Shown: positions 1 through 9,657, counted from the stretch's first letter. The stretch: DNA of 64,000 nucleotides from Bradyrhizobiaceae bacterium Ga0074131 (GCA_001464035.1 LNEC01000012.1:186001-250000), one strand, 5' to 3'. Notes: generated by a model from the sequence alone, not told the origin. Numbers and translations are program-made.

Positions 1-582
1 AACCCAAAACACCTCGGCGGTGCGATCGATGCGCCGGCGGGGGACAAGGCCGCGCGCTTCATGCAGCTTTGCGACGCCTTCGACATTCCGATCGTGTCGC
101 TGTGCGATACGCCGGGCTTCATGGTGGGGCCCGAGGCCGAGAAGACCGCGATCGTGCGCCACGTCGCCCGCATGTTCGTGACCGGAGCGAGCCTCACCGT
201 GCCGCTGTTCGGCGTCGTGCTGCGCAAGGGCTACGGCCTTGGGGCGCAGTCGATGATCGGCGGGGGCTTCCACGCCTCCTTCTTCACCGTGGCATGGCCG
301 ACCGGCGAATTCGGCGGCATGGGGCTGGAAGGCTATGTGCGGCTTGGCTTCCGCAAGGAGATGGAAGCGATCGCCGACCCGGCCGAGCGCGAGAAATACT
401 ACCAGGCCAAGGTCGCGGAGCTCTATGCCAACGGCAAGGCGACCTCCATCGCGTCGGTGCTCGAGATTGACGAGGTGATCGACCCGGCCGAGACCCGCCG
501 CTGGATCATGTCCGGCCTGCGGTCGGTGCCGAAGCCCGCGCCGCGCGCCCATCGCAAGCGCCCCTGCATCGATGCCTGGTAG
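1..582 (+). CDS. Acyl-CoA carboxylase carboxyltransferase (beta) subunit, C-terminal part
   Basis: The frame is open from base 1, so the start lies outside the window; about 193 residues are visible. The segment matches the C-terminal half of biotin-dependent acetyl/propionyl-CoA carboxylase carboxyltransferases. It has the DTPGF stretch, then a Gly-rich GYGLGAQSM segment and a GGFHAS/WPTGEFGGM region of the crotonase-like fold that binds acyl-CoA and carboxybiotin. Such enzymes carboxylate short acyl-CoAs such as propionyl- or methylcrotonyl-CoA. The neighbouring catabolic genes suggest a role downstream of beta-oxidation. The substrate cannot be read from this fragment. Confidence 0.9.
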   Translation, partial: NPKHLGGAIDAPAGDKAARFMQLCDAFDIPIVSLCDTPGFMVGPEAEKTAIVRHVARMFVTGASLTVPLFGVVLRKGYGLGAQSMIGGGFHASFFTVAWPTGEFGGMGLEGYVRLGFRKEMEAIADPAEREKYYQAKVAELYANGKATSIASVLEIDEVIDPAETRRWIMSGLRSVPKPAPRAHRKRPCIDAW

Positions 583-650
583 GATGCTGCTCCCCCGAAC
601 GCGCTACGCCGATCATGCGGATCGCGAGGGCTCGTGCGTGCCGACAACCC

Positions 651-2186
651 TCAATGGAGCGGCAGTCCGACGCTGTGGAGCGCATCGACCACCCGGTCGC
701 AATAGGATTGCGGCAGCGGCGGCAGGCCGCGCTGGACGTCGGAGATCGTCAGCTCCGGATAGTCCTCCCGCAGTGCGGTAACGCTGCGACGGGCTTCCGA
801 TTCATCCCCGATCAGCACATAAGCGGGGCACAGGGTGCGATGGATCCAGGTCGCCGACGGATGCTCGGCCAGCGCGCGCCGCTGCCAATGGGCGGCGTCG
901 GAGTAACGGCCGGACTCGAAATACGCGCATCCGATGCCGACCATGCTGTTGAATGCGAGACTGTCGTTCGGCGCGAGGTCGAGCGCTATCTTGAGCCGCT
1001 CGATCCCCGAATCGGCATCGCCGTTATAGACATCGAGCCATCCGCTGCGGCTCCAGGCCCAGGCCGACCCGCCATCGATCGAAAGCGCCTTGCGGATCGT
1101 CAGTTCCGCTGCTTCGAGGTCGTTGAGGAAGGTGAGGGCGTTGCCGAGAACGGCGAGCACGGTGGCGTCTCCGCCCAGCATCTGGGCTTTCCGCGTCAAT
1201 TCGGCGCTTCGCGCGCGATCCTCGTTCGGCGCTGTGGCGAAATGATAGACCAGGCGTTGACCATAGGCCCAGGCCGCAAGCGCGGTCGCCAGCGCATTGT
1301 CGGGATCATGGTCCATCGCGCGTTCCAGCAGATCCAGCGCTTGCGCATTGCCCTCGGCATTGAGCGAAAGCACGCAGGGCATCGCCCGCAGCGCCATATC
1401 GTGCGGACTCAAATCGGCCTCCGGTTTGCGGCTGGCACGATCGATTTCCGCCAGGCGCAGGCATGGTTGCATCGCCGCGACGATTCTGGTGGCCAGATGC
1501 TCGTCGACGGCGGCGTCATGACCAAACGCGCCATCGGCACGATACGCTGTCAGATGGCGGCCGGTTTCGGCGTCGACCAGCCGGAAGGTCAGGCGTGTTT
1601 GCCGGTCCGATCCGCTGATGGCGCCGATCAGGTGATAGCGCGCCGCGCCGGCTTGCCGGACAACGGCGGCGCCGGCCCGCGTTAAAGCGGCCGCAAGCTC
1701 ATCGGCGATGCCGAGCGCGACGTCGCTGTGTTCCAAGGGGGCGTCGATCCGGCTCAGCGACACGGTGGGTCGGTCGCGGCTTGGGATTGAAAAAGACGGC
1801 ATCGACGTCAGTGCCTCGGTGAAGACGGCCTGCCGCTTCGCGGTCTGCGACGGTGTTTCGCCGAAACGGCGGCGATACTCGACGGAAAACCGCCCGCAAT
1901 GCAGGAGTCCGCAGCGCTCGGCGACATCCATCACTTTGGTCTCGGGAATGCCCTGCAGCAGTTCGCGGCGTGCGTTCTCGAATCGGAAATCTCGAAGAGC
2001 TGCCCGGGGGGTCTTTCCGAGAAACTCCCGGAATTGTCGCTGCAGCGTACGGCTGGACAAGCCCGCGGCTGCGGACAGTTCGGTCACGGTCCAGTTACGC
2101 CCGACATTCGCGCGCATTGCATCGAGCGCGCGGCGGACTCCGCGTGGCAGAGGCGGGCTCGAATCGCGATCAGGACGTGCATTCAT
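651..2186 (-). CDS. AraC-type HTH regulator with C-terminal TPR repeats
   Basis: A protein of about 511 residues with an unusual order. An AraC/XylS two-helix-turn-helix DNA-binding domain is at the N-terminus (about 20-118), followed by a middle domain (about 130-255) like the TolB/FlgO-like region of CadC or adenylate-cyclase-type regulators. TPR-like repeats fill about 265-470. Classical AraC proteins carry the HTH at the C-terminus. The ATG at 2186 is preferred over the GTG at 2195 because CGGAG lies 8 bases upstream of it. The gene is divergent from the methyltransferase/hydrolase pair and is the likely regulator of that pair. Effector unknown. Confidence 0.85.
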   Translation of the reverse strand: MNARPDRDSSPPLPRGVRRALDAMRANVGRNWTVTELSAAAGLSSRTLQRQFREFLGKTPRAALRDFRFENARRELLQGIPETKVMDVAERCGLLHCGRFSVEYRRRFGETPSQTAKRQAVFTEALTSMPSFSIPSRDRPTVSLSRIDAPLEHSDVALGIADELAAALTRAGAAVVRQAGAARYHLIGAISGSDRQTRLTFRLVDAETGRHLTAYRADGAFGHDAAVDEHLATRIVAAMQPCLRLAEIDRASRKPEADLSPHDMALRAMPCVLSLNAEGNAQALDLLERAMDHDPDNALATALAAWAYGQRLVYHFATAPNEDRARSAELTRKAQMLGGDATVLAVLGNALTFLNDLEAAELTIRKALSIDGGSAWAWSRSGWLDVYNGDADSGIERLKIALDLAPNDSLAFNSMVGIGCAYFESGRYSDAAHWQRRALAEHPSATWIHRTLCPAYVLIGDESEARRSVTALREDYPELTISDVQRGLPPLPQSYCDRVVDALHSVGLPLH

Positions 2187-2290
2187 GGGAGACACTCCGG
2201 CGATATGCCCCTGGATACCGATCGGGACTCAATAATCGCATATTCGGGATAGCCCTGTCGCAAACTGGATAGCGGACACGACGCCTCTCA

Positions 2291-2320
2291 GATTAGGTCT
2301 TCGGAACCGGGATTAGGTTC
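2291..2320. promoter_or_regulatory. Direct repeat GATTAGGT, 20 bp apart, candidate AraC-type operator
   Basis: GATTAGGTCT at 2291-2300 and GATTAGGTTC at 2311-2320 share GATTAGGT with exactly 20 bp periodicity. They lie between the divergent AraC-type regulator and the methyltransferase gene. AraC-family proteins typically bind direct half-sites about two helical turns apart, so this is a plausible operator. The assignment is inference from spacing and position. Confidence 0.4.
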
Positions 2321-2433
2321 AGATCGGCAGCAATTTCAACGGCGAGAGCCTGACCTCGATCCGCAGGCGTCGATAGCGACAAAAAGACACCGGCGGCAGC
2401 AACATCACCAACAAATCCAATCGGAGACCAACC

Positions 2434-3276
2434 ATGGTTGCATCCACCGCCGTTCAGAACGCCACGCCCGCCCCGGTCGATCTGGGAGCCCTCAAAACAC
2501 GCCAGCAAGGCGCCTGGTCCTCCGGCGACTATGCCGTGGTCGGCACCACGCTTCAGATCGTCGGTGAGGAACTGTGCGAAGCCCTCGATATCCACGCAGG
2601 ACAGAAGGTGCTCGATGTCGCCGCGGGGAACGGCAATGCCACGCTCGCCGCGGCCCGCCGCTGGTGCGATGTCGTATCCACGGATTACGTGCCGAGCCTG
2701 CTCGAGCGCGGCCGGTCGCGCGCCGCGGCCGACGGTCTGTCGATCGAGTTCAGGGAGGCGGACGCCGAGGCGTTGCCTTTCGCCGACGCCAGTTTCGACG
2801 TGGTGGTCTCGACCTTCGGCGTCATGTTCACGCCGGACCAGGAAAAGGCCGCGGCGGAATTGCTCAGGGTATGCCGGAGCGGCGGCAAGATCGGCCTCGC
2901 CAACTGGACGCCGGAAGGCTTCATCGGGCAGCTGTTCAAGACGCTCGGCAAATACCTGCCGCCGCCGGCCGGTGCGCGGTCGCCCGCATTGTGGGGGACC
3001 CCGGCGCGCATCACGGAAATGTTCGGACCCTCAGCGCTCGGGATCCACGCCGTGCCGCGCAACTTCGTGTTCCGTTACCGGTCGCCGGAGCACTTCCTGG
3101 AGATATTCAAGAGCTATTACGGCCCGATGCTCAAGGCCTTTGCCGCGCTCGACGCCGCCAACCAGCAAGGGCTCAGAACCGACCTGCTGTCGCTGATCGG
3201 GCGGATGAATCGCGCCGAAGACGGCACCATGATCGTTCCCAGTGAATACCTCGAAATCGTGATCACCAGGCGCTGA
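2434..3276 (+). CDS. Class I SAM-dependent methyltransferase
   Basis: 280 residues with the motif I glycine loop VLDVAAGNGNATLAAA (about 64-79), an acidic post-I segment, and motif II/III DVVVSTFGVMFTPDQ. This is the UbiE/Methyltransf_25 type of soluble small-molecule methyltransferase. A good ribosome site, GGAG, sits 8 bases before the ATG. The alpha/beta hydrolase gene follows after 84 bases on the same strand and both are divergent from the AraC-TPR regulator. Acceptor substrate unknown. Confidence 0.88.
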   Translation: MVASTAVQNATPAPVDLGALKTRQQGAWSSGDYAVVGTTLQIVGEELCEALDIHAGQKVLDVAAGNGNATLAAARRWCDVVSTDYVPSLLERGRSRAAADGLSIEFREADAEALPFADASFDVVVSTFGVMFTPDQEKAAAELLRVCRSGGKIGLANWTPEGFIGQLFKTLGKYLPPPAGARSPALWGTPARITEMFGPSALGIHAVPRNFVFRYRSPEHFLEIFKSYYGPMLKAFAALDAANQQGLRTDLLSLIGRMNRAEDGTMIVPSEYLEIVITRR

Positions 3277-3360
3277 TCGAACCCGCCGACAGCCGTCGCA
3301 CGATCAAGCGTTCGTGTGGCGGCTGCCGAATCTCGCCAACTTGAAGGAGCTATCAAGACC

Positions 3361-4137
3361 ATGATCGAAGACGGACGCGGATGCATCGATTATGACGAAG
3401 CCGGAGCGGGCCCGACGGTCGTGCTGGTGCCGGGGTCATGCAGCACCGGCGCCGCCTGGCGGCCCGTGACGGCGCAGTGGGAAAACAAATACCGTGCCGT
3501 CACCACGAGCCTGCTTGGATATGGCGGCACGCAGGAACGCCGCAGTGTTGCCGACACCGATATTGCCCACGAGGCGGAGGCGCTTGAAGCGGTGATCCGG
3601 CGCACGGGCGGCCCGGCGCATCTGGTCGGCCATTCCTTTGGCGCTCTGTCCGCGCTCGCGGTCGCGCTGCGAGGACGCGTGCCGTTGCTGAGCCTGACGA
3701 TTGCCGAAGCGCCGGCGCCGGAAATCCTGCGCCACATGGGCGAGTACCGGCATTATCTGGCGTTCCGGACCATGTCGGACGCCTATTCCGCTGCGTATCA
3801 GGCTGGCGATAGTGCCGCGATCGAGCGGATGATCGACTTTTATGGCGGCGCCGGGACGTTCGCCAGCTGGCCGCAGCGCGTTCGCGATTACGCGTCGCAA
3901 ACCACGCCGGTCAACCTGCTGGACTGGGCCAGCGCCTATGGGTTCGATCTGACGCCGGAGTTGCTCGCGACGGTGGATACTCCGACGCTGGCTTGCTGGG
4001 GCGAGGCCAGTCATCCGGCCGCCCGACGGGCCAACCAGCTGTTGGGCCAGTTCATACCGAACGCCGCGGTCGCCACGATCGCGCAACACGTCGCGCGCGC
4101 GGAAGACAGTGCGGCTGTGCCAGCGCTTACCAACTAG
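3361..4137 (+). CDS. Alpha/beta fold hydrolase
   Basis: 258 residues. The oxyanion region PGSCSTGAAW (about 23-32) is followed by the nucleophile elbow GHSFGA with Ser92 and a late His (QHVA) that can complete the triad. A cap region of helices sits between about 125 and 200. The frame opens at a GTG at 3316, but the ATG at 3361 aligns with the family N-terminus and has a GGAG upstream. Likely an esterase, lactonase or C-C hydrolase; the class is not resolved by motif. Probably co-transcribed with the methyltransferase. Confidence 0.85.
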   Translation: MIEDGRGCIDYDEAGAGPTVVLVPGSCSTGAAWRPVTAQWENKYRAVTTSLLGYGGTQERRSVADTDIAHEAEALEAVIRRTGGPAHLVGHSFGALSALAVALRGRVPLLSLTIAEAPAPEILRHMGEYRHYLAFRTMSDAYSAAYQAGDSAAIERMIDFYGGAGTFASWPQRVRDYASQTTPVNLLDWASAYGFDLTPELLATVDTPTLACWGEASHPAARRANQLLGQFIPNAAVATIAQHVARAEDSAAVPALTN

Positions 4138-4242
4138 ATACTGAAACGGACTCGCCGCCAGCGACGAAAGGGGATCCGAGTTTCGGCTCTCCTTCTATTG
4201 CAGATCGGATAGTGACGGCGTCGCCGCCGAATGACGCAATCG

Positions 4243-4665
4243 CTATTCCGCGACGGCTTCGCCCGAACCGCCAAGCTCCTTCGGAAAATCCTTCAGCTTT
4301 GGCAGGCCGTCCCGCATCGGCAGCACCGTTTCCGCATAGTTGACGTGAACGCCGGGGACGAAGGCAAGCGTCGGGATCGTCGCGGCGAACACGTCGACGA
4401 GACCAAATGGCGGATGATTGGTCATCAGGTGTCCGCCGCACTTCGCGCAGAACTGGCGCTGGCTGGTCTCGGTCTTCTGGAACGTCGCCACATGCTCGGC
4501 TCCCGCGGTAATCCGCACGGCCGCCGGCTTCCAGAGGCTGAACGCGTTCACAGGTCCGCCGGACCACGACTGGCAGGAACGGCAGTGACAATAACCCATC
4601 GCCTCCGGCGTACCGGTGACCTCCAGTTTGACTGTGCCGCAGAAGCAGCTTCCCACATGAGCCAT
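4243..4665 (-). CDS. GFA family zinc-binding protein (CENP-V/GFA fold)
   Basis: 140 residues with the family's cysteine signatures in order: CFCG near the N-terminus, CHCRSC, and CAKCG about residue 74. These coordinate one structural and one catalytic-type zinc. Founder members were described as glutathione-dependent formaldehyde-activating enzymes, but most paralogues have no proven activity. A GGAAGAG ribosome site precedes the ATG. It stands alone, convergent with the hydrolase gene; the 250 bases behind it hold no recognisable gene. Confidence 0.9.
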   Translation of the reverse strand: MAHVGSCFCGTVKLEVTGTPEAMGYCHCRSCQSWSGGPVNAFSLWKPAAVRITAGAEHVATFQKTETSQRQFCAKCGGHLMTNHPPFGLVDVFAATIPTLAFVPGVHVNYAETVLPMRDGLPKLKDFPKELGGSGEAVAE

Positions 4666-4915
4666 GGCTCTTCCTTTCGAATTCGATTGATACGGGTCCG
4701 CAGCAACCGCAGCGGACCGCCAGCACTATATTGACAGGCGAGTTGTCGCGCCGCGTCCGTCGATCGTACGACGGGGCAGATCAATTTTCGATCACTCGCG
4801 ACTACTTGATCCGCGTGCGAAACGCTCTCGCCGAGTGAGGCGCGGAATATTGCGGTGCACCCGCGCGACGCCGCCCTTTTTGGCTGCCGCCAGATCACGT
4901 CCCGCGCCATGAATA

Positions 4916-6640
4916 TCACGGCTTCGATACACCCGCGATATGCCGGCCCGCGATATAGCCGAAGGTCAATGCGGGTCCGAGCGTGATGCCGGCGCCGGGA
5001 TAGTTGCCGCCCATGATGCTCGCCATGTCGTTGCCGGCGGCGTAGAGCCCGTCGATCGCACGACCATCCGCGTCGAGCGCGCGGGCGTTCGCGTCGGTCC
5101 GGATCCCGGCATAGGTGCCGAGATCACCGATCACCATCTTGATCGCGTAGAACGGCCCGTGTTCGACCGGCGCGATACAGGGGTTCGGACCATGCAGCGC
5201 ATCGCCCTGAAAGCGGTTGTAGGCGCGCGACCCTTTGCCAAAGGCCGCATCCTGTCCGGTCGCCGCCGAGGCGTTGAACTTCGCAATCGTCGCCTCCAGC
5301 CCTCGTGCATCGATACCGGCCTGAGCAGCGAGCTCCGCGAGCGTACCGCCGCGCATCAGGTAACCGGTGTTGACGTGACGGCCGATCGGCATCGGAAACG
5401 GCGGCACGCATCCCAAGCCATACTTGCGCAGGGTCGTGTGATCGCAGATCAGGAAGGCGGCGATTTCCTCGCCGGGCCTGGCGGCCTTCATCATCTCCTG
5501 GACGAAGTCGTGATAGGAATTACCCTCGTTCGCAAAGCGCGCGCCATCGCGCATCACGGCGATCACGCCGGGTTTGGCGCGATCGATGAAATGGGGCATC
5601 ACCCCGTTGCTGCCGTCTTTCCGCTTGGTGACCGACACCGGCACCCACGCCGCGGCATTCGGAAGCGTGTCTTCGACACGCCCGCCGACCGCCTCCGCCA
5701 TCCGCAGTCCGTCACCGGTGTTGCCGGGCGGGCCGGGTGAATAATGCGCGGTGCCGTCAGGCGCATGCGGGAACATCGCCTTGCGCCTGGCGACGTCATG
5801 CGGGAAGCCGCCGCAAGCCAGGATGACCCCGCGTTTGGCGTGAATTCGAACCAGGCGTCCCTCGCGTTCGACCATGGCGCCGCGCACCGCGCCGTCCTCG
5901 ACGATCAGCTCGCGGACCGGAGAGGACAGCCACAGGGGTATGTTGAGGTCGAGTGCGGATTTCGCAAGCCGTCCGGCCAACGCGTTGCCGTTGGTCAGCG
6001 TCATGCCGCGGCCGTAGCGCATCACGTCCATCAAATGGCGGGACAGCCGCTTGGCGACATAGACCGCCGAGGTCAGCGACTTGGTCGCGCGCATGAAGTG
6101 AACGATTTCCTTGCCCGACCCCAGCATCATGCCGAACACCGTCAATTCCGGCAGCGGCGCGCCGAGAGTTTGGATATGCGGGCCGAGCTCGCGGCCGTCG
6201 AAGGGCCGCGTCACCATCGAGCGGCCACCTTGCGTTCCGCCAGGGGCTTCCGCGTGATAATCGGGAAACACCAGCGGCATGTCGAAGCGCAGGGCGGTTT
6301 GCGTGGTGAAGAAGTCGACGGCCTCCGGCCCCGCGGTCAAGAAGGCATCGACCCGCGCCGCATCGAAATTGTTGCCCGCTTCATGCCGCAGGTAGGTTCG
6401 CGCCTGGTCCGGGCTCTCGTTGATGCCCCAGGTCCGCGCCAGCGACGTGCCGGGAATCCACAACCATCCGCCGGAGCGCGCCGTGGTGCCGCCGAAGCGC
6501 GCCTCCTTCTCGACAATGAGGACCTTGAGACCGCCATGACCGGCGGTGACGGCGGCGGACATGCCTGCGCAGCCCGAGCCGACCACGAGCGCGTCGCATT
6601 CATAGATAGTATCTGCGCCATTGCGCACGCCGTCAGCCAC
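4916..6640 (-). CDS. FAD-binding dehydrogenase, 3-ketosteroid-Delta1-dehydrogenase-like
   Basis: 574 residues starting from a GTG with GGGAGGGG just upstream. An N-terminal Rossmann dinucleotide-binding motif (VVGSGCAGMSAA, about 20-31) is followed by an EKEARFGGTTARSGG segment typical of the KstD/fumarate reductase flavoprotein superfamily. The C-terminal YAAGNDMASIMGGNYPGAG segment binds FAD. Family enzymes introduce 1,2 double bonds into 3-oxosteroids or 3-ketocyclohexanoid rings. Neighbouring oxidoreductases suggest catabolism of a cyclic compound. Steroid specificity is not proven; related proteins act on other 3-keto rings. Confidence 0.85.
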   Translation of the reverse strand: MADGVRNGADTIYECDALVVGSGCAGMSAAVTAGHGGLKVLIVEKEARFGGTTARSGGWLWIPGTSLARTWGINESPDQARTYLRHEAGNNFDAARVDAFLTAGPEAVDFFTTQTALRFDMPLVFPDYHAEAPGGTQGGRSMVTRPFDGRELGPHIQTLGAPLPELTVFGMMLGSGKEIVHFMRATKSLTSAVYVAKRLSRHLMDVMRYGRGMTLTNGNALAGRLAKSALDLNIPLWLSSPVRELIVEDGAVRGAMVEREGRLVRIHAKRGVILACGGFPHDVARRKAMFPHAPDGTAHYSPGPPGNTGDGLRMAEAVGGRVEDTLPNAAAWVPVSVTKRKDGSNGVMPHFIDRAKPGVIAVMRDGARFANEGNSYHDFVQEMMKAARPGEEIAAFLICDHTTLRKYGLGCVPPFPMPIGRHVNTGYLMRGGTLAELAAQAGIDARGLEATIAKFNASAATGQDAAFGKGSRAYNRFQGDALHGPNPCIAPVEHGPFYAIKMVIGDLGTYAGIRTDANARALDADGRAIDGLYAAGNDMASIMGGNYPGAGITLGPALTFGYIAGRHIAGVSKP

Positions 6641-6761
6641 GCCACCCCTCCCGGTTCTTTCCGCTTCTGCCTGAACCTACAATAGCATCACCCATGCTGT
6701 CGCCCCTGCTGACAGCCGGGTGCGAACTGGGTATCAATGAATCGCTGGGGAGGAGAATTCG

Positions 6762-8360
6762 ATGCTTGATAAAGTCGATGTCCTGATCGTCGGTTCCGGG
6801 GCATCGGGCGCCGCGGTGGCCTGGAGTCTCGCCGATACCAGGATGCGGATCGTCTGCCTCGAGCAGGGCGACTGGGTGAAGCCGACGGACTATCCCAGCA
6901 ACGGACGCGACTGGGAAGCGCGCCTGTTCAGCGATTTCGCCATCAATCCCAATCGCCGTGCGCGGCCCACCGACTATCCGATCAACGACGCCAATTCGCC
7001 GATCAAGGTGGTGAATTTCAATGGCGTCGGCGGCAGCACCATCATGTACACGGCGCATTTCCCGCGCATGCACCCCTCGGATTTCAAGGTGCGCACGCTC
7101 GACGGGGTCGCCGACGACTGGCCGATCGACTACGCCACGCTGGAGCCGTACTTCGCCGAGAACGACCGCATGATGGGGGTTTCGGGTCTCGCGGGCGATC
7201 CTGCCTATCCCCCGCATCAGCCGCCGATGCCGCCATTGCCGCTCGGCAAATCCGGCGCGCGGTTCGGCAAGGCGATGAACCAGCTCGGCTGGCACTGGTG
7301 GCCGTCCGACTCGACCATCGCCACCACCGACTACGAAGGGCGGGCGCGCTGCATCAATCTCGGTCACTGCACGCCGGGCTGCGCGCAGGGCGCCAAGGCC
7401 AGTACCGACATCACCTATTGGCCGCATGCGATCCGCGCCGGAGTCGAGCTGCGCACGATGTGCCGGGTTCGCGAGGTCACGGTCGACGAGCACGGCATGG
7501 CTTCCGGCGTGGTCTATTACGATGCCGAGGGCAAGGAGCAGTTTCAGCCCGCCGAAGTCGTGATCCTCGCCTGCAACGGCGTCGGCACGCCGCGCCTGAT
7601 GCTGAATTCGGTATCGGCGAAATTTCCCGACGGCATCGCCAATTCCTCGGGCCTGGTCGGCAAGAACCTGATGTTTCACCCCTATGCCCTGACCTACGGC
7701 TATGTCGACGAACCGCTGGACGGCAATCACGGCCCGCCGCTGTGCCTGTGGAGCCAGGAATTCTACGAGACAGATCCTGGCCGCGATTTCGTGCGGGGCT
7801 ACACCTTTCAGTTCGGCCGCGGCGTCGGCGCCATCATGGAAGCGATCGTCAGCGCCAATGCGGGGCGGCTGCCATGGGGCGAAGATCATCATGGGGCCTA
7901 CCGGAAGCTCGTGAACCGCCGCATCGGCCTCTCGGCGATCTGCGAGGATCTCCCCGAGGAGCACAATCGCGTCACGCTCGATCCCGACCTGAAGGATTCC
8001 AGCGGCATCCCGGCGCCCCGGCTCGACTATACCATCAGCGCCAACAGCCTGAAGATGATGGATCACGGCATCGCGCGCGCGAAGGAGATCCTTACCGCCG
8101 CCGGCGCCAGCAATATTGCGGTCGAGAGTCCTATCCTCAACGGCGGCTGGCACCTGCTCGGCACCGCGCGCATGGGCACCGACCCGGAGCGTTCGGTGGT
8201 CAATGAATGGGGCCGCTGCCATGACGTGAAGAATCTGTTCATCGTCGACGGCAGCATCTGGGTGACCTCAGGCGGCGTGAATCCGACCTCGACCATCCAG
8301 GCGCTGGCGCTCTACATTGCCGACAGCATCAAGCAGCGCCTCGCCAATCTGTTCGACTGA
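6762..8360 (+). CDS. GMC family oxidoreductase (gluconate 2-dehydrogenase large-subunit-like)
   Basis: 532 residues. The N-terminus carries a Rossmann GSGASGAAVA motif (about 11-20) for FAD. The C-terminal pair GGWHLLGTARMG and GGVNPTSTIQ supplies the catalytic His and Asn of the GMC fold. A cysteine-rich stretch (CINLGHCTPGCAQG) is seen at about 198-211. A GGGGAGG ribosome site precedes the ATG. The next gene starts 11 bases downstream and resembles the small subunit of this enzyme class. These enzymes oxidise alcohol groups of sugars, sterols or cyclic alcohols. No Tat or Sec signal is visible, so it is probably cytoplasmic. Confidence 0.88.
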   Translation: MLDKVDVLIVGSGASGAAVAWSLADTRMRIVCLEQGDWVKPTDYPSNGRDWEARLFSDFAINPNRRARPTDYPINDANSPIKVVNFNGVGGSTIMYTAHFPRMHPSDFKVRTLDGVADDWPIDYATLEPYFAENDRMMGVSGLAGDPAYPPHQPPMPPLPLGKSGARFGKAMNQLGWHWWPSDSTIATTDYEGRARCINLGHCTPGCAQGAKASTDITYWPHAIRAGVELRTMCRVREVTVDEHGMASGVVYYDAEGKEQFQPAEVVILACNGVGTPRLMLNSVSAKFPDGIANSSGLVGKNLMFHPYALTYGYVDEPLDGNHGPPLCLWSQEFYETDPGRDFVRGYTFQFGRGVGAIMEAIVSANAGRLPWGEDHHGAYRKLVNRRIGLSAICEDLPEEHNRVTLDPDLKDSSGIPAPRLDYTISANSLKMMDHGIARAKEILTAAGASNIAVESPILNGGWHLLGTARMGTDPERSVVNEWGRCHDVKNLFIVDGSIWVTSGGVNPTSTIQALALYIADSIKQRLANLFD

Positions 8361-8371
8361 GAGCGATTTCC

Positions 8372-8824
8372 ATGCCAAACCATGACCTCACTGCCGAACA
8401 AGTCCGCGACCTGCGCGCGCTGGCCGGCATGATGATCCCCCAGAGCGCGGTCTACGACGTGCCCGGCGCCGACGACGAGAAAATATTCAACGACATTCTC
8501 CGCAGTCTGGAGCGCGACCGCGACGACATCCGTCGCGCATTGTCGCATCTCGCCGCGATTGGAGGCGGCGCCTTCGCCGACCTGGAAGCGCAGCGCCGCA
8601 GCGAGGTGGCCGCCGCCTTTCGCGAGGTCGGCGGGGCGCCGCTTGCGGCGTTGGTCCGTGTGGTGTTGCTTTGCTACTACCGCGACGACCGGGTGATGCG
8701 ATCTCTCGGCCAGGAGGCTCGTCCGCCTTTCCCGAGGGGCCACGTGGTGGAGCAAGGCGACTGGTCGCTGCTCGATCCGGTCCGCGCCCGGCCGCCGATG
8801 TATCGTACAATAAATACCGAATGA
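8372..8824 (+). CDS. Small subunit-like protein, gluconate 2-dehydrogenase subunit 3 type
   Basis: 150 residues, mostly helical, with no cysteine pair or signal peptide. Composition, size and position directly after a GMC oxidoreductase gene (11-base gap) fit the gluconate 2-dehydrogenase subunit 3 family. Its members assist or stabilise the catalytic GMC flavoprotein. Classical members carry a Tat signal; this one begins with a soluble segment (LTAEQVRDLRALAG), so an exported complex is unlikely. Assignment relies on context and general resemblance. Confidence 0.65.
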   Translation: MPNHDLTAEQVRDLRALAGMMIPQSAVYDVPGADDEKIFNDILRSLERDRDDIRRALSHLAAIGGGAFADLEAQRRSEVAAAFREVGGAPLAALVRVVLLCYYRDDRVMRSLGQEARPPFPRGHVVEQGDWSLLDPVRARPPMYRTINTE

Positions 8825-8912
8825 GGCGTCAGCCGTAGATCTCGGTGGCGCAGACTGATCCGGCACGGCCGGCGTCCATCGAAACAGACCTAACCTGACC
8901 GGGAGAACAGCC

Positions 8913-9650
8913 TTGCAGAAGAGAAACGCGACCGTGGCCGTGATCGGCGCCGGTGACTTCATCGGCAGCGAGATCGCGAAGAAATTTGCCTCCGAGGGAT
9001 TCACGGTGTTCGCCGGGCGGCGCAACGGCGCCAAGCTCGAACCGCTGGTGAAGGAGATCGAGGCGGCCGGGGGCGACATTCACGCGCGCTCGCTCGATGC
9101 GCGCAAGGAAGAGGAAATCGTCTCCTTTCTGGGCGACGCCGACAGGCACGCGCCGCTCGAGGTCTGCATCTTCAATGTCGGCGCCAACGTCAACTTCCCG
9201 ATTCTGGACACCACCGAGCGCGTATTCCGCAAGGTCTGGGAGATGGCCTGTTACTCCGGCTTTCTCGCCGGCCGCGAGGCCGCCCGCCTGATGCTGCCGC
9301 GGGGTACGGGCAATATTTTCTTCACCGGTGCCACCGCGAGCCTGCGCGGCGGGTCGGGCTACGCGGCGTTCGCCAGCGCCAAATTCGGGCTGCGCGCGGT
9401 GGCGCAGGCGATGGCGCGCGAACTGGGGCCGAAAAACATCCACGTCGCCCATCTCATCATCGACTCCGGCGTCGACACCGAATGGGTGCGCCAGCGGCGG
9501 CTCGAGGCGTTGGGACCGGGTGCGCTCGACAACCCGGATCTGCTGATGCCGCCGTCGTCGGTTGCGGAATCCTACTGGTTGCTTTATCGGCAGCCCCGCA
9601 GCGCCTGGACGTTCGAATTGGAAATACGCCCGTTCGGCGAGAAGTGGTGA
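8913..9650 (+). CDS. Short-chain dehydrogenase/reductase (SDR)
   Basis: 245 residues from a TTG start preceded by GGGAGA. The N-terminal AVIGAGDFIGSEIAKKF segment is a cofactor-binding loop that departs from the standard TGxxxGxG by having GAGDFIG. Catalytic Ser (TGATAS), then YAAFASAKFG holding the Tyr-x3-Lys-like stretch, lie at about 142-160. NAD(P)-dependent oxidation or reduction of a hydroxy/keto group is expected. It probably belongs to the same transcription unit as the GMC pair. Confidence 0.85.
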   Translation: MQKRNATVAVIGAGDFIGSEIAKKFASEGFTVFAGRRNGAKLEPLVKEIEAAGGDIHARSLDARKEEEIVSFLGDADRHAPLEVCIFNVGANVNFPILDTTERVFRKVWEMACYSGFLAGREAARLMLPRGTGNIFFTGATASLRGGSGYAAFASAKFGLRAVAQAMARELGPKNIHVAHLIIDSGVDTEWVRQRRLEALGPGALDNPDLLMPPSSVAESYWLLYRQPRSAWTFELEIRPFGEKW

Positions 9651-9657
9651 CCATCAC

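Noticed and set aside
6633..8222. 529-codon open frame on the minus strand
   Set aside because: It lies opposite the GMC oxidoreductase gene, which has clear FAD and catalytic motifs. The antisense translation shows no recognisable domain. Long antisense frames are expected at this GC content.
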